A stretch of DNA of 35,409 nucleotides from Kangiellaceae bacterium (GCA_026196875.1 JAPHTP010000110.1:1-35409); one strand, 5' to 3'; shown: positions 8,718 through 17,987, numbered from the stretch's first letter. Notes: generated by a model not told the origin, from the sequence alone. Program-made: numbers and translations.

Positions 8718-9593
8718 CTATTTAAGCAGTAGTAAAATATCAGTCTGCTGTTGGTTAATCGCAACCTCTGGATAAAAACTCTTACGTTCAAATACCATCG
8801 GAAAATCAGCTAATTCAAAGTCATCATTGTTCAGACAGTACTGGTATAACTCTTCAACTTTTCTGCCAAGGCTTATCTCATCGCCCAAATGAGAATAAAC
8901 AATGTAGCTTCCTTCTGGTAAGGTTACACAATAGTAGCCATTCTCTAACGGGATATTGCTACGATTAACTTCGGACGCTAAACCAAATTGAAAGTCAGTA
9001 TCAGGGGTGGTTCTTGGATCGCAATAAACTAAGTTAAATGTTCTAAATCGGCTGGGATGCAGTCTATTTTTTTTACGCCACACGATGAACTCACTTATAG
9101 ACTCGGGCAATAAACGCTGCGCCCCAACATGCCGATATTCAATTAAATTCACGGGCTCAACTTGCATTACTTTAAAATCAAATAATGTCTCTTCCATTTT
9201 ATTCTCCTGTAATAAACTATTATTGAATTGTTGTATCCAGGTAGAATCGCTTAAGACAGAGATAGAATTCGGCTCATTCCTAAATTGGCGTGGTGAAATT
9301 CCAAAAGTCGATTTAAATCTTCGACTAAAAGCTTCGTGACTAGAGAATCCAGCCTCCAATGCTACATCTAGAACACTTAATTGCTTTCGAAATACCAATT
9401 GGTAACAGCTTCTATGCATTCTAGCATTAGTTACCAACTCGCCTAAGTTAATCCCAAAACGAGCATTAAACAAACGATGCAAATGATATCTAGAAACACC
9501 AGCCATTCTCGACACCGTATCAAGAGACAGGTCTTTATCAAGATTATCTAAGCAATAGTCTTTAATTTTATCTAGCCGATAGATTGACTTCAT
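8718..9593 (-). CDS. AraC-family transcriptional regulator with GyrI-like effector domain
   Basis: 291 aa from the ATG at 9593. Two helix-turn-helix motifs of the AraC DNA-binding domain lie in the N-terminal third (about residues 5-105; DTVSRMAGVSRYHLHRLF and VALEAGFSSHEAFSRRFKS). From about residue 140 to the end is a GyrI-like small-molecule-binding domain (FKVMQVEPVNLIEYRHVG to the C-terminus). This order, HTH first then GyrI-like, is that of Rob/SoxS-type relatives that respond to drugs or small ligands. An in-frame TTG at 9632, with AGGG 8-9 nt upstream, would add 13 residues; the ATG at 9593 matches the usual family N-terminus better, but its AGGAG is distant (15 nt). Its target is unknown; phaB, 188 bp downstream on the same strand, is the nearest candidate. 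Confidence 0.85.
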   Translation of the reverse strand: MKSIYRLDKIKDYCLDNLDKDLSLDTVSRMAGVSRYHLHRLFNARFGINLGELVTNARMHRSCYQLVFRKQLSVLDVALEAGFSSHEAFSRRFKSTFGISPRQFRNEPNSISVLSDSTWIQQFNNSLLQENKMEETLFDFKVMQVEPVNLIEYRHVGAQRLLPESISEFIVWRKKNRLHPSRFRTFNLVYCDPRTTPDTDFQFGLASEVNRSNIPLENGYYCVTLPEGSYIVYSHLGDEISLGRKVEELYQYCLNNDDFELADFPMVFERKSFYPEVAINQQQTDILLLLK

Positions 9594-9731
9594 ATGTAGT
9601 AGCGTAAACTCCTGGGCAGCAGCAGAATACAAATAGCCCTAAATAAAAACTTGATGATTATTGCTTTTTTGTGAATTTAAGAAAAGAAATTAACGAAATC
9701 AGCTGGTAAGCTTTAATTATCAAGACAAATC

Positions 9732-9974
9732 TTACTTATCAAGAATAGTTGAAAGCTCTGAAGAACATCTATCAACGAACTTGTTATATTGACCCAAAGT
9801 TAAAAACAATCGGTGAGTTTTAGGATCCGATTGGCGACCTTTATTGAGATTTTCACGTTGTTCATACCCACATCTGGTCAATTTCAGACTCGCTAAATCG
9901 ATCTCAATAAAATACCTTGTGTCTTTTTCCTTATTCTTTTCTTTATTCTTTTCTTTATTTTCTGACTTAGACAT
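9732..9974 (-). CDS. Small hypothetical protein with NKEK repeats, last gene of the ubiUV operon
   Basis: 80 aa, not recognised. Residues 5-17 are a charged low-complexity stretch of three NKEK-type units, encoded by a 12-bp tandem repeat. The rest (about 19-80) looks like a small globular domain: TRYFIEIDLASLKL, then RCGYEQRENLNKGRQ and a helical tail. Only one cysteine pair (Cys35, Cys70) stands out; there is no signal peptide or membrane segment. It begins 37 bp after ubiV on the same strand with no visible terminator between, so it is probably co-transcribed with the chorismate mutase-ubiU-ubiV genes. Codon use and the absence of a competing frame support a real gene, but function is unknown. 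Confidence 0.6.
   Translation of the reverse strand: MSKSENKEKNKEKNKEKDTRYFIEIDLASLKLTRCGYEQRENLNKGRQSDPKTHRLFLTLGQYNKFVDRCSSELSTILDK
9931..9954. repeat. 12-bp tandem repeat inside the small ORF
   Basis: Two exact copies of TTATTCTTTTCT (9931-9942, 9943-9954) with degenerate copies on each side. On the coding (minus) strand each unit encodes four residues (NKEK), so copy-number change would keep the frame and only alter the length of the charged N-terminus. Confidence 0.7.
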
Positions 9975-10011
9975 TGGATCGACTCAGCATTTTATTTACA
10001 TAGGCTCAATC

Positions 10012-10926
10012 TTACTCAACAAAGTTCATTCCTTCAATTTGATTCCAATACCCGTTACAGAATAGATAATCGTTTTTGAGACCTTTTAATTGATGGCAAA
10101 CAGACTCATCGCTATCCCCTTTTATCTGGTCCGAAAATTGGTTTATCACATTTATTGTATCTTCATAGCCCACCGGAGAAATCCTTGCAACAGATACTTT
10201 TTTCTCGGCTAACTCACTTAATTGAGACAAAAGATTGGTAACTTTGGAAGACTGGGTCTGGATCCCATTTATTTGAGCAAAAGTATCCCCTTCTTGAGTT
10301 TTAACATGAATGCCCTGCTCATAGTCCAAGCACTTAAATTGGCAATCATCTTTAGCCAAACGATGGTGTCTGGCGGTAAAACAACGAGCCGAATAAGCTA
10401 AAGGCATCCTGCCAAACACTTGATATTCAATTTCTATTTCATCGGTACTTACATCACTTGTTAATGAATTTAAATCGTCTTTACCTAATTCTACAGGTAC
10501 TACCCAGCGCTTCATTCCTAAATTTTTAAACCGATTAAAGCTCGTTAAGTTATACAGATTGACTGCGCTGCCAACAACAAAAGGTAATCTATTTTCACTC
10601 AAAAGATAAACCGCAGCCATATCATTGGCTTCAACTAAGAAATCTTGTTGGGAACAGATCTTGTTCATATATTTAAATTCAGAAGCTGCTTCAATTAAGG
10701 TCATAGTAGAAAGCACAACCTGCTTTCCCTTAGAAGACAAGTGTGAGGCAATGTCCAACCAATCTTCAAATTTCATTTCTCGCCTTTTAGAGCAGACAGT
10801 TTCCCCTAAATAAATGATATCTATATTGGTACTTGCTATATCATGGTAGAAATCAAAATATTTTTGTTTTTGCCAAAAGTATGGATTTGCTGCTAACGAT
10901 AACTTCATTTTCTTAACTTGCGCCAT
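10012..10926 (-). CDS. ubiV: O2-independent ubiquinone biosynthesis protein UbiV (U32 family, [4Fe-4S])
   Basis: 304 aa from the ATG at 10926. Strong match to E. coli UbiV: IIYLGETVCSKRR, VVLSTMTLIEAASE, PVELGKDDL, RMPLAYSARCFTARHH, and the C-terminal CNGYWNQIEGM. The four cluster ligands are present (Cys45, Cys182, Cys195, Cys199). With UbiU it forms the complex that hydroxylates the ubiquinone ring without oxygen, using prephenate as oxygen donor in E. coli. The start lies 1 nt beyond the ubiU stop codon with GGAG 11 nt upstream, which suggests translational coupling; an upstream in-frame start at 10989 would overlap ubiU by 62 nt and is less likely. ATG 10908 is a shorter alternative that matches the E. 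coli N-terminus. Confidence 0.93.
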   Translation of the reverse strand: MAQVKKMKLSLAANPYFWQKQKYFDFYHDIASTNIDIIYLGETVCSKRREMKFEDWLDIASHLSSKGKQVVLSTMTLIEAASEFKYMNKICSQQDFLVEANDMAAVYLLSENRLPFVVGSAVNLYNLTSFNRFKNLGMKRWVVPVELGKDDLNSLTSDVSTDEIEIEYQVFGRMPLAYSARCFTARHHRLAKDDCQFKCLDYEQGIHVKTQEGDTFAQINGIQTQSSKVTNLLSQLSELAEKKVSVARISPVGYEDTINVINQFSDQIKGDSDESVCHQLKGLKNDYLFCNGYWNQIEGMNFVE

Positions 10927-10927
10927 A

Positions 10928-11917
10928 CTATTGCCAGCTCCGTTCATAAGCGCCAATAGTAGTTTGCGCGCCTTCAGCAAACTCAGCAAGTTGCTCTATT
11001 TGCTTGGGATCGACTCTTTGCTGTCTTATAGCAACATCATCAATTGCCTTACGCCACTGTTTTGTTACCGAAGCAATGTAGGCGGGACTTCTTTGGCGAC
11101 CTTCTACTTTAATGGCCGCAACACCGGCCTTTTTCAATTCAGGGAGAATACCCATGGTGTTTAAACTGGTAGGCTCTTCTAATGCGTGTTCTACCTTCCC
11201 TTCCACTTCAAATCGCCCTTTACAGAGGGTTGGATAACCGGCAGTTTCATCTTCCGTGAAGCGATCGATTAGCAAGTTATTTAGTCTTGATTCTAAAATA
11301 CTTCCTTTATCTTCCCATTTAACGTAGGCAGCCGGTGAACACACGCCTTGAGTATTCGGTGACTCTCCTGTCATATAAGAAGACAAGTAACATCGTCCTT
11401 CGGCCATAATACACAAACTTCCAAAACCAAATACTTCAATTTCCAACGGAGCATTTTTAGCTAGATATTCAACTTGCCGTAAAGATAGTACCCTAGGTAA
11501 CACAGCTCTTCTTATTTGAAACTCTCGATGATAAAACTTGAGTGCTCCCAGATTAGTTGCAGAAGCCTGCACAGAAAGATGTATAGGAAATTCGGAGTGT
11601 TTATTACGGATGTAGTCCATTACCCCGATGTCCGCAACGATTAGGGTATCAATACCCAACCCAATTGCGCTATCCACTGAATATGCCCAACGCTCCCATT
11701 TCGTCTGACGTGGGTAAGTATTAATAGCACAATAGACCTTACACTTATGCTGATGGGCATAATCAATTGCTTTCTTAATATCATCTTCAGAAAAGTTTAG
11801 GCCAGCAAAATGCCTTGCATTCGTTTCATTTTTGAGGCCTATGTAAACAGCGTTCGCGCCATTATCAACGGCCTTAATTAACGATTGATAATTCCCTGCC
11901 GGGCATACCAGCTCCAC
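10928..11917 (-). CDS. ubiU: O2-independent ubiquinone biosynthesis protein UbiU (U32 family, [4Fe-4S])
   Basis: 329 aa. The N-terminus MELVCPAGNYQSL and the cluster ligands Cys169, Cys176, Cys193 and Cys232 fall at the same residue numbers as in E. coli UbiU. The U32 signature is followed by the VEGRQRS block near residue 273. UbiU-UbiV is a soluble heterodimer for anaerobic ring hydroxylation in ubiquinone synthesis. The third E. coli partner, ubiT, is not in this window. The gene starts 2 nt after the stop of the chorismate mutase gene and ends 1 nt before ubiV, so all three are tightly coupled. Confidence 0.95.
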   Translation of the reverse strand: MELVCPAGNYQSLIKAVDNGANAVYIGLKNETNARHFAGLNFSEDDIKKAIDYAHQHKCKVYCAINTYPRQTKWERWAYSVDSAIGLGIDTLIVADIGVMDYIRNKHSEFPIHLSVQASATNLGALKFYHREFQIRRAVLPRVLSLRQVEYLAKNAPLEIEVFGFGSLCIMAEGRCYLSSYMTGESPNTQGVCSPAAYVKWEDKGSILESRLNNLLIDRFTEDETAGYPTLCKGRFEVEGKVEHALEEPTSLNTMGILPELKKAGVAAIKVEGRQRSPAYIASVTKQWRKAIDDVAIRQQRVDPKQIEQLAEFAEGAQTTIGAYERSWQ

Positions 11918-11919
11918 GG

Positions 11920-12225
11920 CTACTCCTCATGTTCGGAACGGTACAGTAGTTGTTGATTGAGGCCTGCACGCATAATCGCGTGAAAAATATTCGCTAGATC
12001 CACCGCTTGGTACTTGGTCGGATTGTTGGAAGTTTTCTCTTCTAAAATCCGTTTTTCTCTATTTCCGTCGTAAATAGGAAGTTGATTTTGACACTTAATT
12101 TCAGCGATCTCCTGAACACAAAGTGAGCGCTGCCTAAGTAATTCAATGAGTTGCTTGTCAATCTTATCTATATTACTTCGAATTTTATTGAGTTTCGCTA
12201 TAGATTCAGAGTTTTGTTCAGCCAT
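11920..12225 (-). CDS. AroQ-type chorismate mutase, first gene of the ubiUV operon
   Basis: 101 aa, all-helical stand-alone AroQ domain. Aligned by eye to the E. coli P-protein mutase domain, the active-site residues map as Arg16 (R11), Arg33 (R28), Lys44 (K39), Asp53 (D48), Arg56 (R51) and Gln91 (Q88); the Ser84 position appears to be Ala87. The expected reaction is chorismate to prephenate in the cytosol. Isochorismate pyruvate-lyases (PchB) share this fold, so a lyase-like activity is an alternative. Only 2 nt separate it from ubiU. Prephenate is the oxygen donor reported for E. coli UbiUV hydroxylation, so a co-expressed mutase would supply the co-substrate; this link is inference. The start has no strong ribosome-binding site. 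Confidence 0.88.
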   Translation of the reverse strand: MAEQNSESIAKLNKIRSNIDKIDKQLIELLRQRSLCVQEIAEIKCQNQLPIYDGNREKRILEEKTSNNPTKYQAVDLANIFHAIMRAGLNQQLLYRSEHEE

Positions 12226-12245
12226 ACTTAACCGTAATTTTAAAG

Positions 12246-12294
12246 AGGAGTTATTCTATGAGTTGAAGCTATACAAACTTTTGACTTGAGTCAA
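12246..12294 (-). promoter_or_regulatory. FNR/Anr-type class II promoter of the chorismate mutase-ubiU-ubiV operon
   Basis: TTGAC-TTGA-GTCAA (12281-12294) has perfect inverted 5-bp arms with a 4-bp spacer, one base per arm from the FNR consensus TTGAT-N4-ATCAA. On the minus strand a -10 element TAGAAT lies at 12258-12253, giving a predicted start near 12246. The box is then centred at -41.5, the standard class II activator position, and no good -35 hexamer is needed. The 5' leader would be about 20 nt. E. coli ubiUV is FNR-activated, which agrees with this reading. Confidence 0.65.
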
Positions 12295-12411
12295 TCTCAT
12301 TCAAAATGCAGTGTGATTAGTTTGATATAATGGTCAAAAGATGAACAAGTTCAGATTGATAGTGATTTTAGAGGAACTAACTCGGCAGCCTTTATTTTCG
12401 AAATGTAAAAA

Positions 12412-15400
12412 TCATGATTCAGATATATCTTTTAAACTTGATAGTAAATTCTGAATTAACTTAATATCGAATGAAGAAACCGCTTGTTCAAGCTTTTGAG
12501 CTATGTTTTCTAACGCTTGGTCACTTTCTAGTTTTGCTATCTCATCAAGCGTAACTGCAAACTCCCCTATTTCGCTAATGTTATTTGACTTAGTAAGCCT
12601 ATTCAAAACATCAGAATATTCACTTCTTAATTTTAGCTTGGTGAGCTTTGCAACATGAGCAACTTCAGTCAATTCTATCTCATCTGGAGCAGATTTAATG
12701 TCTTGAAAAGGTAGGTGTTTCTTAAGCTCGCTGATTAAGTCTTTTCTAAGTACCGGTTTTCTTAAATAACCTAGGAAGTTTTCTCGCCGACGCTTTTCAT
12801 AATCATCCCTCATTACGGATGCCGTCAGCGCGACAATTTTCATTTGCGGTTGTTCTTTCTTAATAATCTCAGAAGCTTGATATCCATCCATTTCAGGCAT
12901 CCGAATATCCATGACTATTAAATCGGGAGAATTTTCTCTAGCTTTCTCAACCGCTTCTTTTCCATTACAAGCTTCCTCAATCTCAATGTTGAGTTCTCTA
13001 AATATTTCTTTAAGCAAATTTCTATTGTCACTTATATCGTCGACTATCAAGACTTTAGCTCCAAGAAAATCTGCTTTCTGTACTTCCGCCACAGTGTTAG
13101 ATACTAAGTTTGAATCACTTATGCTCGCCACTTCTACATCGTCAAAAATTAAGGCAAATCGGCTTCCTTTTCCAACATCACTTTCAACCAGAATTTCTCC
13201 TCCCATAAGTTCTGTTAGTCTTCGGCTAATTGTTAAGCCTAAACCAGTCCCACCGAACTTCCTAACACTCTGACCTTCCTGTTGTTTAAAACTTTCAAAA
13301 ATTGAATTGATTTCTGCTTTTGCAATTCCTATCCCGGAATCCTCTACTTCTATTCTTAATGCAATAGATTGACTACTCAATTCTTGGCTAGTAACTGCTG
13401 CTCGTAATACCACACCGCCCTTGTCAGTAAATTTAACCGCATTACCCACCAAATTAAATAAAACCTGCCTTATTCTTACTCCATCCAGTAATAACACGCC
13501 TGGAATATTCTCATCAACTTCTAACTTTAAATCTAAATCCTTTCCCTTAATTGTCATAGTGAATACATTGGCGATATCTTCCAGAATATCAACCAAATCA
13601 ACTGGCTTTTTAACAATATTTAGCTTACCTGCTTCAATTTTTGATAAGTCAAGAATATCGTTAATCAGCATTAACAAATTATTTCCAGCAGAACGTATAG
13701 TTTTAACAAACCCACTTAGTTTATCGCCTTTGACTTGCTCTTGAAGTAGCTCGGTAAAACCAATAATCGCATTCATTGGAGTTCTGATCTCATGACTCAT
13801 ATTGGCTAAGAATTCAGACTTTGCCTTATTTGCAAGCTCTGCAGCTTCTTTGGCTTCTTGAAGCTCATACTCCATTTTAACTCTATCATCCATATCAACA
13901 ATAATATTGAGCTCGGCTTCTTTCTGTCTGAAATTTACTGGTAATATCGATACCAGTCCTTTAAACGATTCACCATTGGCTCTGAAAATTGTCGATATAT
14001 TTTCGCTCGATGACTCCTTAACTAAACCGTGGGCCAAGTGATTATTCTTGTTTCTGTCTGATTGCTCATAAAACTGCAAAGTATTGACACTTTCTATATT
14101 TTCGCTATCAATCTGGAGTGCATATAAGGCCGAGGGATTTGCCATTAGCAAGCTATTATCAAGTGGATCGGAAACGAAAATGGCGATCGGAATTCTATCG
14201 ATTAATGTAGATAAGTTCTGCTCACTTTGTCTAAGCGACTCCTGAATTCTAGAGCGAAGATCTACCTCTGCTTTTAATTTTCTATTTGAATAGAGGATTA
14301 ATGCCAAGATCAATAGCGAAGCAATACTGACAATTATCAACATACGATAATCTGTTTTAACCAGAAATCCTTTCTTACCCCATTTTGATATGTATGCCTG
14401 CTTTTCTCGTGTGCTTACATTTGCTAGCACTTTATTAATAATCGAAACAAACTGTTTATTTTTGTCAGTTAATACGAAAGTCAAAGATGTAGTAAACTCT
14501 GTTCTTCCAACCACCTTTAGATTATCGTAGCCATTTACATTTATTTGGTAATTGGCTAAGGGAAGTAAGCAAATAACGATATCTGTTTCGCCATTCGACA
14601 ACTTACGAAGACCATCATTAGTGGTAGTTACTAAGTCGAATTCTTTATTAGGGTAAAGTCGTTGTAATTCGATACTGGCTTGATAATCTCTTAATAAAGT
14701 AATTCTCTTATCTATTACCTGTGAAATATCATCCACATAACCTTCTATGTCTTTGGCAACCATAACAAAAGGAGTGCTTAAATATTTATTACTTCTTACA
14801 ACAGGAAAGTCATACCTAAAAGTTGAAGATGCGGAAGAGAAGTCGATCTTTTCTTCTTGCAATAATTCGATAGTTTCATCCCACGAAGAAGTGTTTACTA
14901 CTTCTACCTTAATACTCAACATCTCTTCTATCATCTCGACAAATTCGGAAACAATTCCGATGTAATTTCCTTTACTGTCGACACCTTCAAATGGAAGCCA
15001 GTCGGGGTCACCGGCGAAAACAAGCTTATTATTCCTACCGAGCCATCTAACTTCATCAACAGTCAGCTTTATTTGCTTACTGATTAATTCACTCGGCAAT
15101 ATATTCCACTTTTTTAGTAGCGCTTCTTTTTCCACATTGGTTACAGAAGCAATACCAAGATTTATAATTCCCAATAATTGAGGGATTTCTTTACGCACTG
15201 CAATGTGGATTGGATTTACAGCATCACCTTCAAGCCCTTTAAATGCGACAATATCTGTGATTTGTTGTCGCATCAGGATGTAGCTGATCACTTCATAAGA
15301 GTCGAATAGAAGATCCGCCTTTCTACTATTAACCAGGTCGACTCCCTCTTGAATTCTCTTAACATAGATTATCTCTAAGTTTGGATAGAGTTCCCTGATT

Positions 15401-16770
15401 TTCTCCGCCAAGCCATAACCCTCAGTTAATACTAGAGTTAACCCGCCAAAGTCCGTGTAATCAGTTAGTTCTAGGCTCTTGTGGTAAAAAAAACGATTCT
15501 GTGAGCGATAATAAGGAAGGGAAAAGTCGAGTTTTTTCTCTCTTTCTTTGTTGCGGTAAGCAGCAATTAAAATATCATTTTTCTGATCATAGACACTTTG
15601 CAGGGTTTCCTCCCAAAGTTTAGGCGTAAACTCAAACTTGAGCCCTGTTTTTCCCCCCACAAGTTCAATAAAATCTTTTGAAAACCCTTCATAATTATTA
15701 TTTTCATCTACAAATTCGAAAGGTTCCCAATCGGAATCACTTGCAACTTTAACTATCGGATTTTTGTTTACCCACTCTATTTGTTGCTGATTCAATGCTA
15801 CTTGTAACAAAGTCGCTTCAAAAACGAAATCTCTATCTATCTTTGCCGAATCGGACAGTCCCATTCGGACATAGTCTTCCGCAACTTTTTTAAGCCGGTC
15901 AAAATCAATTGAACCGAGCTGAACAAAATCGGCAATTATATAATCTCTAGTTGCATTAGCTTCGAACTTTAGATGCTCGTACGAGAGATTAGGCGTATAT
16001 TTGGCTCTAATAATCTCTATTAGTTCATCTGGATTTTTTAATGCGTAATCCCAGCCTTTTAGGACCGCACGCTTTACTTTCTCCACCCTTAGCGGATTTT
16101 TCTCAACCTCATGTTTTGTTGTAAACAAGTTATCGCCATAAAAATCCACGCCATAGTTTTGCGGATTAATTATATTGAACTCAACTCCCATTTGTTTAAA
16201 CATGAAAGGTTGTGAAGTAGCATAAACTGAATAAACGTCAACCTCTCCATCTAAAAATTTCCCGCGCGTATTTTGATCAAATTTAACAACGTTAATTCCG
16301 TCAGTGCCGCCCAAGGTTTTTAGTAAGAGAGAGTTAAGTGAAGCGTCTCCACGATTGTCAGTGTTAAATGCAACCGTTTTACCTATCATTTCAAAAGGAC
16401 TAATAATACCCGAGGATTTATGGGATACGAAAACTAAAGGTGAACGTTGAAAAATCTGAGCCACCAAAACAACGGGATAACCGCTGGTATGATAGTTAAG
16501 CAAAGATATATCGGATACACCATACTCCGCATTCCCGTTGAGCACAGAGTCCATGTAATTCTTCCCAGGCTGCTTTTCGAGCAGCCTGACTTTAAGCCCT
16601 TCCTGTTCAAAAAATCCCTTTTCAATCGCTGCATAATAACCAGCGAATTGAAAGCTATGCATCCACTTAAATTGAATATTAATAGTTTCAAGAGAGTCAT
16701 CTTGCTCAGCCCTCAAACTAGGGGACAAGATTAAAAAAAGAGCCAATGATATAGAAACTAATTGCTTCAT
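12412..16770 (-). CDS. Giant hybrid sensor histidine kinase: NMT1-like + two SBP_bac_3 sensors, PAS, HisKA, HATPase, REC
   Basis: 1452 aa from the ATG at 16770. Order: signal peptide (1-21, cut near SLRAEQ); NMT1/THI5-like binding module (about 25-230, [20 protein letters not shown]); two amino-acid-type SBP_bac_3 modules (about 335-560 and 578-795, each starting with a DxDWxPFE motif); membrane segment (810-830); PAS (about 860-960); HisKA with His993 in [10 protein letters not shown]; HATPase with N, G1 (DSGIGIA) and G2 (GGTGLGL) boxes; receiver with Asp1288 in [11 protein letters not shown]; and a helical C-terminal region (1355-1452) that may be a degenerate Hpt-like output. The architecture is BvgS/EvgS-like with an added NMT1 sensor, so it probably binds a periplasmic amine or thiamine-precursor-like ligand. 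It follows the HD-GYP regulator by 7 bp. An in-frame TTG at 16785 overlaps that gene and is less likely. Confidence 0.92.
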   Translation of the reverse strand: MKQLVSISLALFLILSPSLRAEQDDSLETINIQFKWMHSFQFAGYYAAIEKGFFEQEGLKVRLLEKQPGKNYMDSVLNGNAEYGVSDISLLNYHTSGYPVVLVAQIFQRSPLVFVSHKSSGIISPFEMIGKTVAFNTDNRGDASLNSLLLKTLGGTDGINVVKFDQNTRGKFLDGEVDVYSVYATSQPFMFKQMGVEFNIINPQNYGVDFYGDNLFTTKHEVEKNPLRVEKVKRAVLKGWDYALKNPDELIEIIRAKYTPNLSYEHLKFEANATRDYIIADFVQLGSIDFDRLKKVAEDYVRMGLSDSAKIDRDFVFEATLLQVALNQQQIEWVNKNPIVKVASDSDWEPFEFVDENNNYEGFSKDFIELVGGKTGLKFEFTPKLWEETLQSVYDQKNDILIAAYRNKEREKKLDFSLPYYRSQNRFFYHKSLELTDYTDFGGLTLVLTEGYGLAEKIRELYPNLEIIYVKRIQEGVDLVNSRKADLLFDSYEVISYILMRQQITDIVAFKGLEGDAVNPIHIAVRKEIPQLLGIINLGIASVTNVEKEALLKKWNILPSELISKQIKLTVDEVRWLGRNNKLVFAGDPDWLPFEGVDSKGNYIGIVSEFVEMIEEMLSIKVEVVNTSSWDETIELLQEEKIDFSSASSTFRYDFPVVRSNKYLSTPFVMVAKDIEGYVDDISQVIDKRITLLRDYQASIELQRLYPNKEFDLVTTTNDGLRKLSNGETDIVICLLPLANYQINVNGYDNLKVVGRTEFTTSLTFVLTDKNKQFVSIINKVLANVSTREKQAYISKWGKKGFLVKTDYRMLIIVSIASLLILALILYSNRKLKAEVDLRSRIQESLRQSEQNLSTLIDRIPIAIFVSDPLDNSLLMANPSALYALQIDSENIESVNTLQFYEQSDRNKNNHLAHGLVKESSSENISTIFRANGESFKGLVSILPVNFRQKEAELNIIVDMDDRVKMEYELQEAKEAAELANKAKSEFLANMSHEIRTPMNAIIGFTELLQEQVKGDKLSGFVKTIRSAGNNLLMLINDILDLSKIEAGKLNIVKKPVDLVDILEDIANVFTMTIKGKDLDLKLEVDENIPGVLLLDGVRIRQVLFNLVGNAVKFTDKGGVVLRAAVTSQELSSQSIALRIEVEDSGIGIAKAEINSIFESFKQQEGQSVRKFGGTGLGLTISRRLTELMGGEILVESDVGKGSRFALIFDDVEVASISDSNLVSNTVAEVQKADFLGAKVLIVDDISDNRNLLKEIFRELNIEIEEACNGKEAVEKARENSPDLIVMDIRMPEMDGYQASEIIKKEQPQMKIVALTASVMRDDYEKRRRENFLGYLRKPVLRKDLISELKKHLPFQDIKSAPDEIELTEVAHVAKLTKLKLRSEYSDVLNRLTKSNNISEIGEFAVTLDEIAKLESDQALENIAQKLEQAVSSFDIKLIQNLLSSLKDISES

Positions 16771-16777
16771 TTTAGAT

Positions 16778-17836
16778 CTAAGCAATTTTAGCTATTTCAA
16801 TAAATTCAGGTAGGTGATCAGTGAATATTTCTACAAGGACGGGATCGAATTGAGTCTCAGAATGTTGTTTTACATATTCAACAGCTTCATCGATTCCCCA
16901 CGCTTCCTTGTAGCGCCTTTTATGGGTAAGTGCATCGAAAACATCAGCTAACGCCACTATGCGTCCGTAGATATGAATGTCGTTACCTTTAAGGCCTTTA
17001 GGGTAACCAGAACCATCCCATTTTTCGTGATGCTGAGTGGCAATTATTGACGCTGCTCGCAATAATTTTCGATGAGAATATTTGAGAAACTCCTCCGCTT
17101 TCTCGGCATGTGTTTTCATTATTGCAAATTCAGCTTCGGTCAGTTTACCGGGTTTATGGAGGATCTCCTTTGGTATTGCGATTTTGCCTATGTCGTGCAT
17201 TGGAGCGGCGTAGTAAACGATCATTTCATCTTCTTCACTCAATGACTCACTATAATGGGCCAACAACTTAGAGTGTTCCGCCACTCGCCGGATATGCTGC
17301 CCTGTTTCATCAGAAGTACTTTCCATCATTTCCATTAACGCATAGATCATTTCCTTCTGATTTTCTTCTAACTCTTGTTTTAGCCGTTGACTCTGAAGTT
17401 TTGTTTTAACTTCCAGTTGTTCATTAGCCTGCCTTAAGAGCTCTCTCGAGTGATAGAGGTCAACATGAGTTCTAACTCGGGCTAACAACTCTCCAGGTTG
17501 GAAAGGTTTGATTACATAATCGACTGCGCCTAACTCAAACGCTTTTTCAAGAGAATCAATATCAGATTTTGCAGTAAGAAAGATAATGGGAGTTTCTCTA
17601 TTTTTCTTCTTTTCTTTAATTTGTTTGCATACTTCGAAACCATCTAGCATTGGCATCATTACATCTAACAAAATCAGGTCAAATTTTTCATCTTCAATCA
17701 AATTAAGCGCTTTGATCCCATCAGTCGCAAATGAAAATTGATAATTTTCTTCTCGGAGAATATTCATGGCTAGTTGAATATTATCTGTGACATCATCAAC
17801 AATGAGGATCTTGATGTCCTGCGGTACGGTCAACAT
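16778..17836 (-). CDS. Response regulator with HD-GYP phosphodiesterase domain
   Basis: 352 aa from the ATG at 17836. Receiver (about 7-122) with Asp58 in [11 protein letters not shown] and the conserved Lys110 of VIKPF; a coiled linker rich in K/E/Q (about 130-165); HD-GYP (about 168-350) with HD at 214-215, HH at 269-270 and GYP at 277-279, all intact. Expected to be a phosphorylation-controlled c-di-GMP phosphodiesterase. It is transcribed first, 7 bp ahead of the hybrid kinase, making that kinase its likely partner. An AGGAG lies 12 nt before the ATG; the TTG at 17848 would abut the same AGGAG and is unlikely. It shares the HD-GYP core with the protein at 110-1660 but lacks DUF3369. Confidence 0.93.
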   Translation of the reverse strand: MLTVPQDIKILIVDDVTDNIQLAMNILREENYQFSFATDGIKALNLIEDEKFDLILLDVMMPMLDGFEVCKQIKEKKKNRETPIIFLTAKSDIDSLEKAFELGAVDYVIKPFQPGELLARVRTHVDLYHSRELLRQANEQLEVKTKLQSQRLKQELEENQKEMIYALMEMMESTSDETGQHIRRVAEHSKLLAHYSESLSEEDEMIVYYAAPMHDIGKIAIPKEILHKPGKLTEAEFAIMKTHAEKAEEFLKYSHRKLLRAASIIATQHHEKWDGSGYPKGLKGNDIHIYGRIVALADVFDALTHKRRYKEAWGIDEAVEYVKQHSETQFDPVLVEIFTDHLPEFIEIAKIA

Positions 17837-17903
17837 GGCTACTATCAACTCCTGAACTAGGATCTTTAAAAAGATAAAGACTCGCGCGATATTAATCTTA
17901 AGC

Positions 17904-17934
17904 CTAGTCTATGCGGCGAATTTTTCTAGTCTAT
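17904..17934. repeat. Direct repeats upstream of the HD-GYP/hybrid kinase unit
   Basis: CTAGTCTAT occurs at 17904-17912 and again at 17926-17934, exactly 22 bp apart (about two helical turns), 68-98 bp upstream of the HD-GYP start. Spacing on one face of the helix suggests a regulator site; no known consensus is matched. Confidence 0.35.
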
Positions 17935-17987
17935 TTGGCTCAACTATTGATAGTTCCTCACAATAAATCAAACTTAATTTCCAAACG

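Noticed and set aside
12244-12266. Strong Shine-Dalgarno (AGAGGAG) followed by ATG-AGT-TGA on the plus strand
   Set aside because: It gives only a two-codon frame, lies antisense within the operon leader, and overlaps the -10 region proposed for the opposite strand; most likely chance.
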